Assembly (NCBI GenBank): GCA_029008875.1
Contig: JAQXJP010000035.1
Span: 62,001-126,000, forward strand
Direction of reading: 5' to 3'
Length of the DNA stretch: 64,000 nt
Origin: Lachnospiraceae bacterium
GTDB taxonomy: Bacteria > Bacillota > Clostridia > Lachnospirales > Lachnospiraceae
The notes under the pieces were generated by a model. The model ran no database searches. It was given only the letters and a program-made list of their open reading frames with translations, and was not told the origin of the DNA. Numbering within the stretch: the first letter of the stretch is position 1; every line of letters begins with the position of its first letter. Below, one piece after another: positions 7,620-17,456 of the stretch. Position numbers and translations under genes: made by a program.

Positions 7620-9767
7620 TTACTGCTTTGTAAAGTTGACGGTATCCGTCCTCTCGTAGTCGCTGTCAAGCAGAACATCCGAGCTGGTGGTATTGCCCTC
7701 CCCATCGGTTACGGTCACCGTCTTGTACCAGGTCACTTTGATTTTTCCGGTGGAAGATCCGGTAATTCCGGATTTGGAAATGGTGTATTTCTGTCCGCCG
7801 GTCACCGGTGTCTTGTTCCAGCTGGTAATTACATTTCCGTTGGCATCGGAAAGGGTGATGTCCGCCTTTGTGGCATCCGCCGGAACGGTAAGTTCGTAGC
7901 TGCAGCTGTAGTAAACCGTGGCCGGGCCCTTGCTGATTACCAGAGATACTCCTGTTCCGTTGGCAACGGTCTTGCCGCCCTCCACACTCTGCTTGAGAAC
8001 GATTCCCTTTGCGATGGTATCGTGGTACTCTTCCGTAATTCCGGATACCACAAGCCCTGCCGCCGCGATCTCACTCTGGGCAGTAGCGGATTCTTTTCCC
8101 ACAACGCTGGGAACAACTGTGGATTTCACACCCTGGCTGATGACAAGCTTCACCTTGGCACCCTCTGTCAGGGTACTTCCTGCTGTAGGGTTCTGGGAGA
8201 TGACAGATCCGGCAGCCACCGTGTCACTGTATTCGTAGGATTTTTCGATGGATAACTTCAGCGCATCCAACGCCTTCGCCGCATCCGCCTCCGTTGCGCC
8301 CACAACGCCCGGGACGGTTACCACCTTCTCCTTGACTGCACAGGCAACCGTAACCTTTACGGAGGTGCCTTTTTCCACCATCGTGCCCTCCTCAATATCC
8401 TGGGAGAGAATGGTGCCTTCCTTGCGGTCGGATTCCACCAGCTCGGATACAAACAGGGTTAATCCCATCTTATCCAGCGCTTCCTGCGCCTCCTCCTGTT
8501 CCAACCCAATCAGGGTGATCATCTTGACTTCCGTCTCCTCCGTCTCGGTTTCCGTCACAAGCTGTGTTTCCGTCTGTGTCTGAGTCTGAGTCTCGGTATT
8601 GTCCTTGTTTTTCTTTCCGAATTTGAATACACCAAACAGACTCAAGATAAAGAAGATGATGACAATCACGATGATTACGGCCACCACAATGCCCATGATG
8701 GTCACCACTTTGTCCATCTTGGGATTCAGGATTCCGTCGTCCTCATCCTCCTCGTCCTCTTCCTCCTCATCATCCGCGAAGAAACGTCTTTTTGTCGGAG
8801 CAGCATCCTCCTCGACCTCGCTGTCGTCCTCCTCGCCGGGAGCGCTCTCCTCCAGTGTCTTATCCTTAATCTGCTGCAATTCGTCCTGGCTGATCACCTT
8901 CGTCTTCCCATTGTCCACAAGGGGAGCGATGACCACGAAATCCTCGTTGGGATTTACCAGCGCCTTGCGCAGGTCCGCCAGAAGTTCCGCCATGGACTGA
9001 TAGCGCCGGTCCGGATTTTTCTGGGCACATTTCAATATGATTTTTTCCAAACTGATGGGAATATTCGGCGCATACTCTCTGGGGGAGCTCATCTCCTCCT
9101 GGAGATGCTGGATTGCCACTGCCACCGTTGTGTCCCCGTCGAAGGGAACCCGCCCGGTGACCATCTCATACATGACGATTCCCAGGGAGTAAATGTCGCT
9201 GCGATTGTCCACGAAACCATTTCTCGCCTGCTCCGGGGATGCGTAGTGAACGGACCCCATCACATCGGAGCTGATGGTGTTGGCGGAGGCCGCTCTGGCA
9301 ATACCGAAATCGGTCACCTTCACCTTGCCCTCCGTGGAGATGATGATGTTCTGTGGCTTGATATCACGATGGATGATATTCTTGTTGTGAGCCACCTCGA
9401 TTCCTCTTGCCACCTGAATGGCAATGCTGATTGCCTCCTTGAATGACAACTGTACTTTTTTCTCGATATATGTCTTGAGGGTAATTCCCTCCACGTATTC
9501 CATCACGATAAAATGAAGGCCTTCCTCGCTCCCTACATCGTAGATATTGACGATATTGGGGTGCTCCAGCCCTGCCGCAGACTGGGCTTCCGTGCGGAAC
9601 TTCGTCACGAAGGTGCGGTCCTCGGAGAATTCCTGCTTCAGAACCTTGATAGCCACATAGCGGCCGAGAATATGGTCCATGGCTTTGTATACGTCGGACA
9701 TTCCGCCTGCCCCGACCTTGCTTATGATTTCATAGCGATCTGCTAAATACATTCCTTCTGTTAACAT
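7620..9767 (-). CDS. prkC: PASTA-domain Ser/Thr protein kinase (PrkC/PknB type)
   Basis: The 715 residues hold a Hanks-type kinase domain (ATP lysine K41 in VAIK, HRD at 133-135, DFG at 153-155). A strongly acidic juxtamembrane run (about 325-345) is followed by one membrane helix and a Thr/Gln/Glu-rich external linker. Three PASTA repeats come next, each about 65 residues and starting near a PGVVG or PSVVG motif. After the last repeat there are roughly 100 further residues of beta-rich, Ig-like appearance. PASTA domains bind muropeptides, and the kinase links cell-wall status to growth, division or spore germination. Its last gene partner upstream is the PP2C phosphatase, whose 3' end overlaps this gene's start by 7 bases. 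Confidence 0.96.
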   Translation of the reverse strand: MLTEGMYLADRYEIISKVGAGGMSDVYKAMDHILGRYVAIKVLKQEFSEDRTFVTKFRTEAQSAAGLEHPNIVNIYDVGSEEGLHFIVMEYVEGITLKTYIEKKVQLSFKEAISIAIQVARGIEVAHNKNIIHRDIKPQNIIISTEGKVKVTDFGIARAASANTISSDVMGSVHYASPEQARNGFVDNRSDIYSLGIVMYEMVTGRVPFDGDTTVAVAIQHLQEEMSSPREYAPNIPISLEKIILKCAQKNPDRRYQSMAELLADLRKALVNPNEDFVVIAPLVDNGKTKVISQDELQQIKDKTLEESAPGEEDDSEVEEDAAPTKRRFFADDEEEEDEEDEDDGILNPKMDKVVTIMGIVVAVIIVIVIIFFILSLFGVFKFGKKNKDNTETQTQTQTETQLVTETETEETEVKMITLIGLEQEEAQEALDKMGLTLFVSELVESDRKEGTILSQDIEEGTMVEKGTSVKVTVACAVKEKVVTVPGVVGATEADAAKALDALKLSIEKSYEYSDTVAAGSVISQNPTAGSTLTEGAKVKLVISQGVKSTVVPSVVGKESATAQSEIAAAGLVVSGITEEYHDTIAKGIVLKQSVEGGKTVANGTGVSLVISKGPATVYYSCSYELTVPADATKADITLSDANGNVITSWNKTPVTGGQKYTISKSGITGSSTGKIKVTWYKTVTVTDGEGNTTSSDVLLDSDYERTDTVNFTKQ

Positions 9768-10504
9768 GCCTTCACCTCGTCAGAAAATGGTCTAATAATA
9801 ATGGCAGTGATGTTGTCCTTGCCACCATTTGTATTTGCTGTGCGGACTAATTCCAGTACCTGTTCATCCACATCCACGTGTTTTCGCATGATTTGCGAGA
9901 TCACATCATCCTCAATCATATTGGATAAGCCGTCCGAGCAGAGCAACAGCTCATCCCGCTCTTCCAGCTCCACCTCGAAGAAATCCACCTCCACCGTGTC
10001 AAACACGCCGATGGCCCGGGTGATGATATTCTTCTTGGGATGCTTGCGGGCTTCGCGTTCGCCCACCTCGCCCATGCGGACCATTTCCTCCACCAGAGAG
10101 TGGTCTCTGGTAATCTGATGAAGTTTGTCAGACATCACATAGAGCCGGCTGTCCCCCACATTTGCCGCAATCAATTTGCGACCGATAATGGTGGCCACCA
10201 CGATGGTGGTACCCATCCCGCTCTTGTCTGCATCCTCGCGAGCCTCTTCAATCAATATGGAATTTGCTTTTTGAATTGCCTCATTCAGAATTGTCACCGG
10301 CTCATCGGAACTGTTTCTGGAAACGGAGGCCACCACCCGCTCGATGGTATACCGAGAGGCATACTCACCGGCCTTGTGTCCGCCCATTCCGTCCGCCACG
10401 ATGAACAGATTCGGAAGATTGCCTACCGGAGTTTCGGAAGCAAAGAAGTAATCCTGGTTCATCTCCCGCTTCACGCCGGTATCCGTCATGGAACACGATC
10501 TCAT
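9761..10504 (-). CDS. stp: PP2C-type Ser/Thr phosphatase, partner of the PASTA kinase
   Basis: This 247-residue metal-dependent phosphatase dephosphorylates PrkC and its targets. The family signatures are all present: MNQDYFF, VADGMGGHKAGEYAS, GDSRLY, LLCSDGLSNMI and GGKDNITAI, providing the Asp residues that bind two Mg/Mn ions. The start at 10504 gives the usual short N terminus (MRSCSMTDTG). It overlaps prkC by 7 bases and is preceded by its own promoter at 10582-10610, so phosphatase and kinase can be expressed apart from the upstream genes. Confidence 0.95.
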   Translation of the reverse strand: MRSCSMTDTGVKREMNQDYFFASETPVGNLPNLFIVADGMGGHKAGEYASRYTIERVVASVSRNSSDEPVTILNEAIQKANSILIEEAREDADKSGMGTTIVVATIIGRKLIAANVGDSRLYVMSDKLHQITRDHSLVEEMVRMGEVGEREARKHPKKNIITRAIGVFDTVEVDFFEVELEERDELLLCSDGLSNMIEDDVISQIMRKHVDVDEQVLELVRTANTNGGKDNITAIIIRPFSDEVKAC

Positions 10505-10581
10505 CCGCTTTTATTTCCTTTCTCTGTTACTGCAGAAAGTGTATGGTGGGAAATGCTTTTCCACCGTTCCACTATCCTCTA

Positions 10582-10610
10582 ATGTTATCATATACGTATA
10601 AAAAATGCAA
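10582..10610 (-). promoter_or_regulatory. Internal sigma-A promoter before stp-prkC
   Basis: TTGCAT (10605-10610), a 17-base spacer and TAACAT (10582-10587) lie in the only gap of more than 100 bases in the priA-thiN block. It would drive stp-prkC-rsgA-rpe-thiN. Confidence 0.6.
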
Positions 10611-10612
10611 TT

Positions 10613-11656
10613 TTACCCATTGGTATCGATATAGCGCTTGCGAAGTTGTCCGCAGGCCCCGTCAATATCCCGGCCCATCTCCCGCCGGACTGTGACCGGA
10701 ATTCCCTTTTTTTCCAATTTGGCCTTGAAAGCCGCAATCACTTCCTGGTTGGATTGCACATAGCTTCTCTCCTTGATGGGATTCACCGGAATCAGGTTTA
10801 CATGGCAGTTCATTCCGTGAATCAATGCCGCCAGCTCCTCCGCATCCCGGTTCGTATCGTTTACTCCTCCCACTAGGCTGTACTCGAAGGTCACTCTCCG
10901 ACCGGTCCGGGAGAAATAGTATTTGCAGGCATCCACCACCTCATGGATCTCGTATTTGTTGGCAACCGGCATCAATTCCAACCGTTTTTGCTGGTTGGAC
11001 GCGTGGAGGGACAGCGCCAATGTGATGGCCAGTTCCCTGTCCGCCAGTTCCCGCATTCTCGGGACAATTCCGCAGGTGGACACCGTCAGATTCCGCTGGC
11101 TGATGTTCAGCCCGTTTTCATCCGTCAACAATTCGATAAACTTCAGCAGATTGTCAAAATTGTCCAAGGGCTCACCCGTTCCCATGACCACCACGTTGGA
11201 GATGCGCTCGCCGATGTCCCGCCCGATTTTATAGATCTGGTCCAGCATTTCGGAGGGTGCAAGCCCCCGCACAAGTCCGTCCAGTGTGGAGGCGCAAAAG
11301 CGACAACCCATGCGGCAGCCCACCTGGGAGGAGATGCACACGGAATTTCCGTGCTTGTAGCGCATCAGAACACTCTCGATCACATTCCCGTCCTCCAGCG
11401 CGAAGAGGTACTTCCTGGTTCCATCCAGCTTCGAGATCTGCACCTCCTCCTTGCGCAGGCAGGTCAGATAGGCTGCGCTGGCCAGTTTTTCCCGCAACGC
11501 CTTGGAGATATTGGTCATCTCATCCCAGTTTTCAATCTGTTTTCCGTGAATCCACTGGTAAATCTGCTTGGCACGAAAGGGCTTCTCGCCCAATTCCGCC
11601 ATAAAATCCGTGAGTTCTTCCAAATTCATGGATTTGATGTCAACCTTATCACTCAT
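10613..11656 (-). CDS. rlmN: Dual-specificity 23S rRNA/tRNA adenine-C2 methyltransferase RlmN
   Basis: RlmN is a radical SAM enzyme that methylates C2 of A2503 in 23S rRNA and A37 in some tRNAs. The cluster motif C-x3-C-x2-C is CRMGCRFC, followed by ASTLDG, and GTGEPLDN and SLHASN motifs follow. The C-terminal Cys of the MGRDIDGACGQL motif is the one that forms the methyl-thiol intermediate. I choose the second ATG (11656, MSDKVD), which has GAGGA at proper distance; an ATG two codons earlier is possible. It overlaps the end of rsmB. Confidence 0.95.
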   Translation of the reverse strand: MSDKVDIKSMNLEELTDFMAELGEKPFRAKQIYQWIHGKQIENWDEMTNISKALREKLASAAYLTCLRKEEVQISKLDGTRKYLFALEDGNVIESVLMRYKHGNSVCISSQVGCRMGCRFCASTLDGLVRGLAPSEMLDQIYKIGRDIGERISNVVVMGTGEPLDNFDNLLKFIELLTDENGLNISQRNLTVSTCGIVPRMRELADRELAITLALSLHASNQQKRLELMPVANKYEIHEVVDACKYYFSRTGRRVTFEYSLVGGVNDTNRDAEELAALIHGMNCHVNLIPVNPIKERSYVQSNQEVIAAFKAKLEKKGIPVTVRREMGRDIDGACGQLRKRYIDTNG

Positions 11657-12962
11657 TTCCATTCCTCTTCATTTTCGCGATGAAAAATCCATCGTTTCCG
11701 CAATCCCCGGGGAACATTTGCTCCCTAGATACCAGGGTAAACTCCGGGTGCTCCTGCAAAAACCACTCCACATTTTCCTCGTTCTCCCCTGTGTGGATGG
11801 TGCAGGTACTGTACACCAGGGTCCCTCCCCTCTTTACATAACTGCACACGGTCCGCAGGATTTCACGCTGCAATTGCACCAGCTCCCCCTGCTTTTCCGG
11901 GGTCATCTTGTAACGGATGTCCGTCTTCTTGCCCATCACTCCAAGGCCGGAGCAGGGAAGGTCGCAGATCAGAATGTCCGCTTTTTCCACCGAGGCCTCA
12001 TCAAAAACCGTGGCATCCCAACAGATTGCCTTCATGTTGGTCAATCCGTGGCGGGCGATATTCTCCTCCAACAGACCCACCTTGTAATCCGTCAAATCCC
12101 TTGCCTCCACCATTCCGGTGCCCCGCATCATTTCCGCAAGATGAGTGCTCTTCCCTCCCGGAGCCGCACAGACATCGATGATGTAATCCCCGGGCTTTGG
12201 GTCCGCGGTATGGGCCACCATCATGGAGGAGAGATCCTGTATGTAGAAATCTCCGGCCAGGAAGGATTCCAAACCGTTCAAAAAGTCAAACCCGCTCAAT
12301 TCCAGCGCGTAGGGAAGCCGCATATTTCTCTTCACGGTCACTCCCTCCCCCTCCAGCTTGGTCACCAGTTCCTCGGTAGAAATCTGATTGAGGTTGGTTC
12401 GCACCGTGAGGGGATTTTGCTCCCCAAAAGCGTCCAGAATCCGCCTGGTCCTCTCCCTGCCGTAAGCCCGCTCCCACTGCTCCAAAATCCAGCGGGGCAT
12501 GGAGTAGGTCACCTCCCAATTGGTCAGCAGATCCCGGTTCTCATCCGGCCAGACAATCTGCTCTCTCCCCCGGGCAATGTTGCGGAGCACTCCGTTCACA
12601 AACCCGGACAACTGGGAAAAACCACGCTTTTTTGCCAATTTTACCGCCTCGTTGCACACTGCGGAATCCGGCACGGAATCCATGTGGAGAAGCTGATACA
12701 CCCCCATGCGGAGGATATTCCGAATCACCGGCTTTTGCTTTCTCACCGGCATCTTGGAAAATTGGTCGACCACGTAATCCAGCTCGATTTTCCGCTCGAT
12801 GGTTCCCTCCGCAATGCGGGTCAAAAAGGATCTCTCCCTCTTTTCCAGATACTGGTATTTGTCCAACACATCGCGAATCACCAGATGGCTGTACTGCTGA
12901 TTTTCCAGTACCTCCATCAGGATGTCCAGCGCGATGCCCCGGATATTCACAGAATCAGTCAC
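11649..12962 (-). CDS. rsmB: 16S rRNA (cytosine-967-C5) methyltransferase RsmB
   Basis: The protein has an N-terminal NusB-like RNA-binding domain (about residues 1-130) and a C-terminal Rossmann methyltransferase domain. Visible motifs are VCAAPGGKSTHLAEM (SAM binding), DLPCSGLGVMG and the catalytic YSTCTIHTGENE, with the two cysteines used for m5C chemistry. Translation starts at GTG 12962 behind GGAGG with an 8-base spacer. It overlaps the zinc peptidase gene by 8 bases and rlmN by 8 bases, so the three are tightly coupled. Confidence 0.94.
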   Translation of the reverse strand: MTDSVNIRGIALDILMEVLENQQYSHLVIRDVLDKYQYLEKRERSFLTRIAEGTIERKIELDYVVDQFSKMPVRKQKPVIRNILRMGVYQLLHMDSVPDSAVCNEAVKLAKKRGFSQLSGFVNGVLRNIARGREQIVWPDENRDLLTNWEVTYSMPRWILEQWERAYGRERTRRILDAFGEQNPLTVRTNLNQISTEELVTKLEGEGVTVKRNMRLPYALELSGFDFLNGLESFLAGDFYIQDLSSMMVAHTADPKPGDYIIDVCAAPGGKSTHLAEMMRGTGMVEARDLTDYKVGLLEENIARHGLTNMKAICWDATVFDEASVEKADILICDLPCSGLGVMGKKTDIRYKMTPEKQGELVQLQREILRTVCSYVKRGGTLVYSTCTIHTGENEENVEWFLQEHPEFTLVSREQMFPGDCGNDGFFIAKMKRNGNE

Positions 12963-13647
12963 GTCTTCTTCCTCCGGTCAGCAATATGATACGGAGCAGC
13001 TGCAGGATGGCGGAGGCTGCGCTGGCCACGTAGGTGAAGGCAGCCGACTTGAGAACCCTGCGGGTGTATACCAACTCCTGGGGCTGCAAAATTCTCTGTA
13101 CCTCCAATTGCTTCAGGGCCCGGGAGGAGGCATTGAACTCCACCGGGAGGGTCACCAGATGAAACAGAACCGCAAAGGAGAAAAAGGCGATTCCCAGATC
13201 AATCAACAGCACCGACATATTGTTCTGAAACAGCAATCCGATGAGAATCAGCGGCCAGGCCAGGGTGGAGCCGAAGTTGGCCACCGGAACCAGCGTGCTT
13301 CTCAGGGTGATTGGGAAATATCCGTTGGCATGCTGCAATACATGCCCACACTCATGTGCCGCCACTCCAACCGCGGCAACGGATCTGGAATTGTACACGG
13401 AATCCGACAGGTTGACCGTCTTGGTCTTGGGATTATAGTGGTCCGTCAAATTCCCGGAAACATGTCGCACCTCAACGTCATAGATTCCCGCATTTTGCAG
13501 AATTGCCTGGGCCGCTTGGGCCCCGGTCATCCCGGACATGCTCTGATATTTTGAATATTTATTAAATGTAGAATTAACTCTTGCCGATGCAATCATGCAG
13601 ATGATTGCACCGATCACAACCAACAGATAGGTGTAATCAAAATACAT
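12955..13647 (-). CDS. Membrane zinc metallopeptidase (YugP/Zn_peptidase_2 family)
   Basis: This 230-residue membrane protein has an N-terminal helix, a cytoplasmic or peripheral region with the zinc motif AAHECGHVLQHANGY (His, Glu, His), and two or more further helices near residues 130-185. The family sits in this exact place, between fmt and rsmB, in many Clostridia, but its substrate is not established. Its ATG shares one base with the fmt stop (TAATG), indicating translational coupling. Confidence 0.88.
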   Translation of the reverse strand: MYFDYTYLLVVIGAIICMIASARVNSTFNKYSKYQSMSGMTGAQAAQAILQNAGIYDVEVRHVSGNLTDHYNPKTKTVNLSDSVYNSRSVAAVGVAAHECGHVLQHANGYFPITLRSTLVPVANFGSTLAWPLILIGLLFQNNMSVLLIDLGIAFFSFAVLFHLVTLPVEFNASSRALKQLEVQRILQPQELVYTRRVLKSAAFTYVASAASAILQLLRIILLTGGRRRD

Positions 13648-14591
13648 TACAATCGTACTCCTTCCTCCACGTGATATCCTCTCAAAAAGGCGTCACAAGC
13701 CATTCGCTTCTTCCCCTGGAGTTGCACCTCCAGAAGGGCAAGCACACCGTCCCCGGTCTTCACATAGATGGACTCCTTGGTCACCGCAACCACCGTTCCG
13801 GGCTCCTTCTCCTCTGCGTTTTCCGGGATATCCTCATCCTTCACAACCGCCGCTTTCCAGATTTTGAGCATCTTGGTGTCCAGAAAAGTGTATGCGCTGG
13901 GCCACGGGTTTAACCCTCGAATCAGACATTCAATCGCCTTCGCAGACTTGCTCCAGTCGATTTCCCCAAACTCCTTGGTAATCATGGAGGTGTGGGTTGC
14001 CACACTGTGGTCCTGGGGAATATACTGGGCCGTGCCGTCGGTAATCATTTCCATGGTCTCCACCAAAAGCTGTGCTCCCACTTTTGCCAGTTTATCAAAC
14101 AGGCTTCCACCGGTCTCATCCTCCGCCAGCCGCACCTCCCGCTTGGCGATCATGTCCCCGGTATCCACGCCGATGTCCATGCGCATGGTGGTCACCCCGG
14201 TGATTTCCTCCCCGTTGATCACCGCCCACTGGATGGGCGCTGCCCCGCGGTACTTAGGCAGAAGGGAGGCGTGCACGTTGATACAGCCGTATTTCGCCAT
14301 GTCCAGAATGGATTGGGGAAGAATCTGTCCGAAAGCCACCACAATAATTATATCAGGATTATATTTTCTTAAATATTCCACATTGTCCGCTTCCTTGATG
14401 CGCACCGGCTGGAACACCTCAATTCCATGTGCCAGGGCACACTCCTTCACGGGGGAACAGGCGATCTCGTTGCCTCTTCCCTTGGGTTTGTCCGGCTGAG
14501 TGACAACCAATACCACCTCATGCCCCGCTTCGATAATTGCCTCCAATGTCCCCACGGAAAAATCCGGGGTTCCCATAAATATTACACGCAT
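13647..14591 (-). CDS. fmt: Methionyl-tRNA formyltransferase
   Basis: Fmt adds a formyl group from 10-formyl-THF to initiator Met-tRNA. At 314 residues it has the usual length, with FMGTPDFSV at the start, the catalytic SLLPKYRGAAPIQWA region with its preceding NVHAS, and the C-terminal OB-like tRNA-binding domain. A GGAGAG ribosome site lies over the def stop codon. It pairs functionally with def, which removes the formyl group. Confidence 0.96.
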   Translation of the reverse strand: MRVIFMGTPDFSVGTLEAIIEAGHEVVLVVTQPDKPKGRGNEIACSPVKECALAHGIEVFQPVRIKEADNVEYLRKYNPDIIIVVAFGQILPQSILDMAKYGCINVHASLLPKYRGAAPIQWAVINGEEITGVTTMRMDIGVDTGDMIAKREVRLAEDETGGSLFDKLAKVGAQLLVETMEMITDGTAQYIPQDHSVATHTSMITKEFGEIDWSKSAKAIECLIRGLNPWPSAYTFLDTKMLKIWKAAVVKDEDIPENAEEKEPGTVVAVTKESIYVKTGDGVLALLEVQLQGKKRMACDAFLRGYHVEEGVRL

Positions 14592-14593
14592 CC

Positions 14594-15070
14594 TTACTCT
14601 CCATCCTCTTCATACTGCACATCGTGAAGTGCCCCGATCACATGCTCGGTATACATATGTCCGTCCAAATGATCCAGTTCATGGCAGATGCAGCGCGCCA
14701 GAAGCTCCGTCGCCTCGATTTCGCACTCCTCCATGTCCTCATCCAGGTAGCGCGCCTTCACATAGTTGGGTCTGGTAACCTGGCCGGCTTTTCCCGGAAG
14801 GCTCAGGCATCCCTCATCTCCGGTCTGTTCCCCGGAGGTCTCCAGAATCACCGGATTGATCATAACGATGGGGCCGTCCCCGCAGTCCATCACCACAAGT
14901 CTCTTCAAAATTCCAACCTGGGGAGCCGCAAGCCCCACGCCGTTCGCCTCATACATGGTCTCCAGCATGTCCTCGATGAGAATCTCCAGTTTCTCCGTCA
15001 TCTCGGTGATCTCGCGACAGGTTTTCGCGAGCACCGGATCCCCCTGAATTCGAATATTTCTAAGTGCCAT
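14594..15070 (-). CDS. def: Peptide deformylase
   Basis: This 158-residue metalloenzyme removes the N-formyl group from new proteins. All three motifs are present: GVGLAAPQVG, EGCLSLPG and HELDHLDG (usually HEIDHLDG; the Leu is a mild change). The Cys of motif 2 and the two His of motif 3 bind Fe or Zn. I use ATG 15070 (MALRNIR), 9 bases after AGGAGG. The in-frame ATG at 15079 would abut the ribosome site and is unlikely. Confidence 0.96.
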   Translation of the reverse strand: MALRNIRIQGDPVLAKTCREITEMTEKLEILIEDMLETMYEANGVGLAAPQVGILKRLVVMDCGDGPIVMINPVILETSGEQTGDEGCLSLPGKAGQVTRPNYVKARYLDEDMEECEIEATELLARCICHELDHLDGHMYTEHVIGALHDVQYEEDGE

Positions 15071-15084
15071 TTGTATCATCCTCC

Positions 15085-17379
15085 TTAAAAACCACTCATT
15101 GGGTTGAAATCAAATTGTATGTTAATGTCCCGATAGTTCGGATTTTGGGATATCCCCCGCTCAATCCCATCCTTGATTGCAATCAGCCTGGGATAATCCG
15201 ACGTCTTCATGTAGATCACTCTGCGATACACATCGTTGACCTTGGAGATGGCCGCATCCGCAGGTCCGATCACCGCAACACCGCCGGTGGGATTTTGTTC
15301 CGGGCCAACGGCATCGGCCCGGGATTTTTCCTCCGAACCGGCGGCCCCGGCCCGGATTATTGTATCAATCTGTTCCCGCAGATATTCGGTGGCCCTTTTC
15401 AACACCTCATAATCCTCTGCGGTACACATGACCACCAGCATATTCCACACCGGCGGGTATCGAAGCATCTGCCGGTAGGCAATCTCCTCCTCGTAAAATG
15501 CCTCGTAGTCCTGATCCTTGGCGGTGGTAATCGCATAGTGTTCCGGAGAGTAGGTCTGAATCACTACCTCCCCGGGGCAATCTCCGCGCCCGGCTCTTCC
15601 CGCAGCCTGAGTCAGCAGTTGAAAGGTTCTCTCCGCCCCGTGATAGTCCCCTACGTGAAGGGAGGTGTCCGCCGCTAGGATTCCCATCAACGTTACATTT
15701 GCGAAGTCATGCCCCTTCACAATCATCTGGGTGCCGATCAGGATATCCGCCTCGCGGTTTCCGAAGGCCTGCAGGATGTTCTCATAGCTGTCCTTGCCTC
15801 TTGTGGTGTCGTAGTCCATGCGGAGAATGCGCGCCTTGGGGAAGCACGCCTGCACCATCTGCTCCACCTTCTGGGTTCCTGCCCGGTATCCGCTGATATA
15901 CTTGGAACCGCACGCCGGACAAACCCGGGGCATGGGTTCCTCATAGCCACAGTAATGGCAGATCAGTTTCCCGTTGTTGTGCTGACTCAGGGAGATATCA
16001 CAGTGGGGACACTTGATGACATTCCCGCAGGATCTGCAGGATACAATCCCCGCAACTCCACGTCGATTCAAAAAAAGCATAATCTGCTGCCCTTTTTCCA
16101 ATCGGTCCGCCATCAATTCCTGAAGCCGCCCGCTTAAGATGGAGCGGTTTCCCTGTCGAAGCTCCTCCCGCAGATCCACAACCTCACAGTTGGGCAGCGC
16201 CTTCTCCTGCACACGGTTGCGCATCTCCAGCAACCGATAATTCCCCAATTTCGCCTGGTAGTAACTCTCCACGGACGGGGTCGCCGATCCCAACACCACG
16301 CTGGCTCCGTTCACCCGCGCCCTCTCTATGGCCACCTCCCTGGCATGATAGCGCGGAGCGGTCTCACTCTTATAGGATGCCTCATGTTCCTCGTCAATAA
16401 TCACCAATCCCAAATTTGCGAAGGGAGTAAACAGTGCGGAACGAGGTCCGATCATAATATCAATATCCCCATTTTTTGCCCGCAGATACTGATCATAGCG
16501 TTCCCCCGCCGACAGCCTGGAATTCATGATGGATACCCGATCCTGAAACCGGTTTCGAAAACGCATCACCGTCTGGTAGGTGAGCGCAATCTCCGGAATC
16601 AGCACAATGGCTTGCTTGCCCTCTTCAATCACCCGGGCAATCAGCTCCATATACACTTCCGTCTTTCCGCTTCCGGTCACGCCTTTTAACAGGTAGGTTC
16701 CGTAAATGCCGTTTCTGCGGTCCTCCCAGACCGCATCCACCACCGCCTGCTGTTCCCGGTTGAGGGTCAGTTTGTATTCGCCCCGGGCGAGATGTCCCAC
16801 CGGATCCCGGTATGTGGTGAAGGCTTCCACCTCAACGAGCCCACGCTCCTGCAATCCTTTGACCACGGAGGATGCCACGTGGAGTTTCTGGGTGACCACG
16901 GAGTAATCCAGCGCCTGCCTCTGTTCCAACAGTTCCCTCAGCAGCCGGGCCCTGGCAGCCTGATGCTTCTCTTCGCATAGGGCCAGTTGCCTTCTCGCCT
17001 CATCCTCCCGCACCGCCAGTCGAATCACCCGCTGTTCCACCTGCTTCGCCTTCTGCTTCACCGGCAGCACGGTTTTCAGCGCCTGGTTCATGGTGGAGCC
17101 ATAGTTTCTGCGCATCCACGCGGCAAGGGCAATCAGCTGTGCCTCGATGGACACGCTGTTGTCCACCAACCCTGCGATGGGCTTAAGCTTGGTCACATCG
17201 TATTCTGCCCTATCCGTCAACTCCAACACATAGCCGGTGATTTCCCGATTTCCGAAAGGAATGCAAACTTGCATTCCCTCTGCAATTTTTCCCTCCAGTT
17301 CCTCCGGCACAAGATATTGAAAGGTCTTATCCAATTTTTCGATGGAAATATCTACAATAATATTGGCATAGATTGCCAC
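15085..17379 (-). CDS. priA: Primosomal protein N' (replication restart helicase PriA)
   Basis: PriA reloads the replisome at stalled forks. From GTG 17379 it has 764 residues. It shows a 3'-DNA-binding N-terminal domain (YANIIVDISIEKLDKTFQY), Walker A GVTGSGKTEVYM, the DEEH box in VIIDEEHEASYK and an eight-cysteine zinc region (CRSC, CPHC, CHYC, CPAC). I prefer the GTG start because GAGGTGA lies 5 bases before it. The longer ATG 17421 start coincides with the predicted transcription start and has no ribosome site. It is the first gene of the long housekeeping operon. Confidence 0.95.
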   Translation of the reverse strand: MAIYANIIVDISIEKLDKTFQYLVPEELEGKIAEGMQVCIPFGNREITGYVLELTDRAEYDVTKLKPIAGLVDNSVSIEAQLIALAAWMRRNYGSTMNQALKTVLPVKQKAKQVEQRVIRLAVREDEARRQLALCEEKHQAARARLLRELLEQRQALDYSVVTQKLHVASSVVKGLQERGLVEVEAFTTYRDPVGHLARGEYKLTLNREQQAVVDAVWEDRRNGIYGTYLLKGVTGSGKTEVYMELIARVIEEGKQAIVLIPEIALTYQTVMRFRNRFQDRVSIMNSRLSAGERYDQYLRAKNGDIDIMIGPRSALFTPFANLGLVIIDEEHEASYKSETAPRYHAREVAIERARVNGASVVLGSATPSVESYYQAKLGNYRLLEMRNRVQEKALPNCEVVDLREELRQGNRSILSGRLQELMADRLEKGQQIMLFLNRRGVAGIVSCRSCGNVIKCPHCDISLSQHNNGKLICHYCGYEEPMPRVCPACGSKYISGYRAGTQKVEQMVQACFPKARILRMDYDTTRGKDSYENILQAFGNREADILIGTQMIVKGHDFANVTLMGILAADTSLHVGDYHGAERTFQLLTQAAGRAGRGDCPGEVVIQTYSPEHYAITTAKDQDYEAFYEEEIAYRQMLRYPPVWNMLVVMCTAEDYEVLKRATEYLREQIDTIIRAGAAGSEEKSRADAVGPEQNPTGGVAVIGPADAAISKVNDVYRRVIYMKTSDYPRLIAIKDGIERGISQNPNYRDINIQFDFNPMSGF

Positions 17380-17427
17380 ATTCTCACCTCTGGCATCTAA
17401 AAAATAACGAAAATTCGCCATTCATAT

Positions 17428-17456
17428 ATTATATGTGATAATCCTTCCATTTACAA
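17428..17456 (-). promoter_or_regulatory. Sigma-A promoter of the priA operon
   Basis: TTGTAA (17451-17456), 17 bases, TATAAT (17428-17433) on the minus strand. The predicted start near 17421 precedes the priA GTG by about 40 bases and lies just beyond the hypA terminator, so hypA and priA are separate transcripts. Confidence 0.75.
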
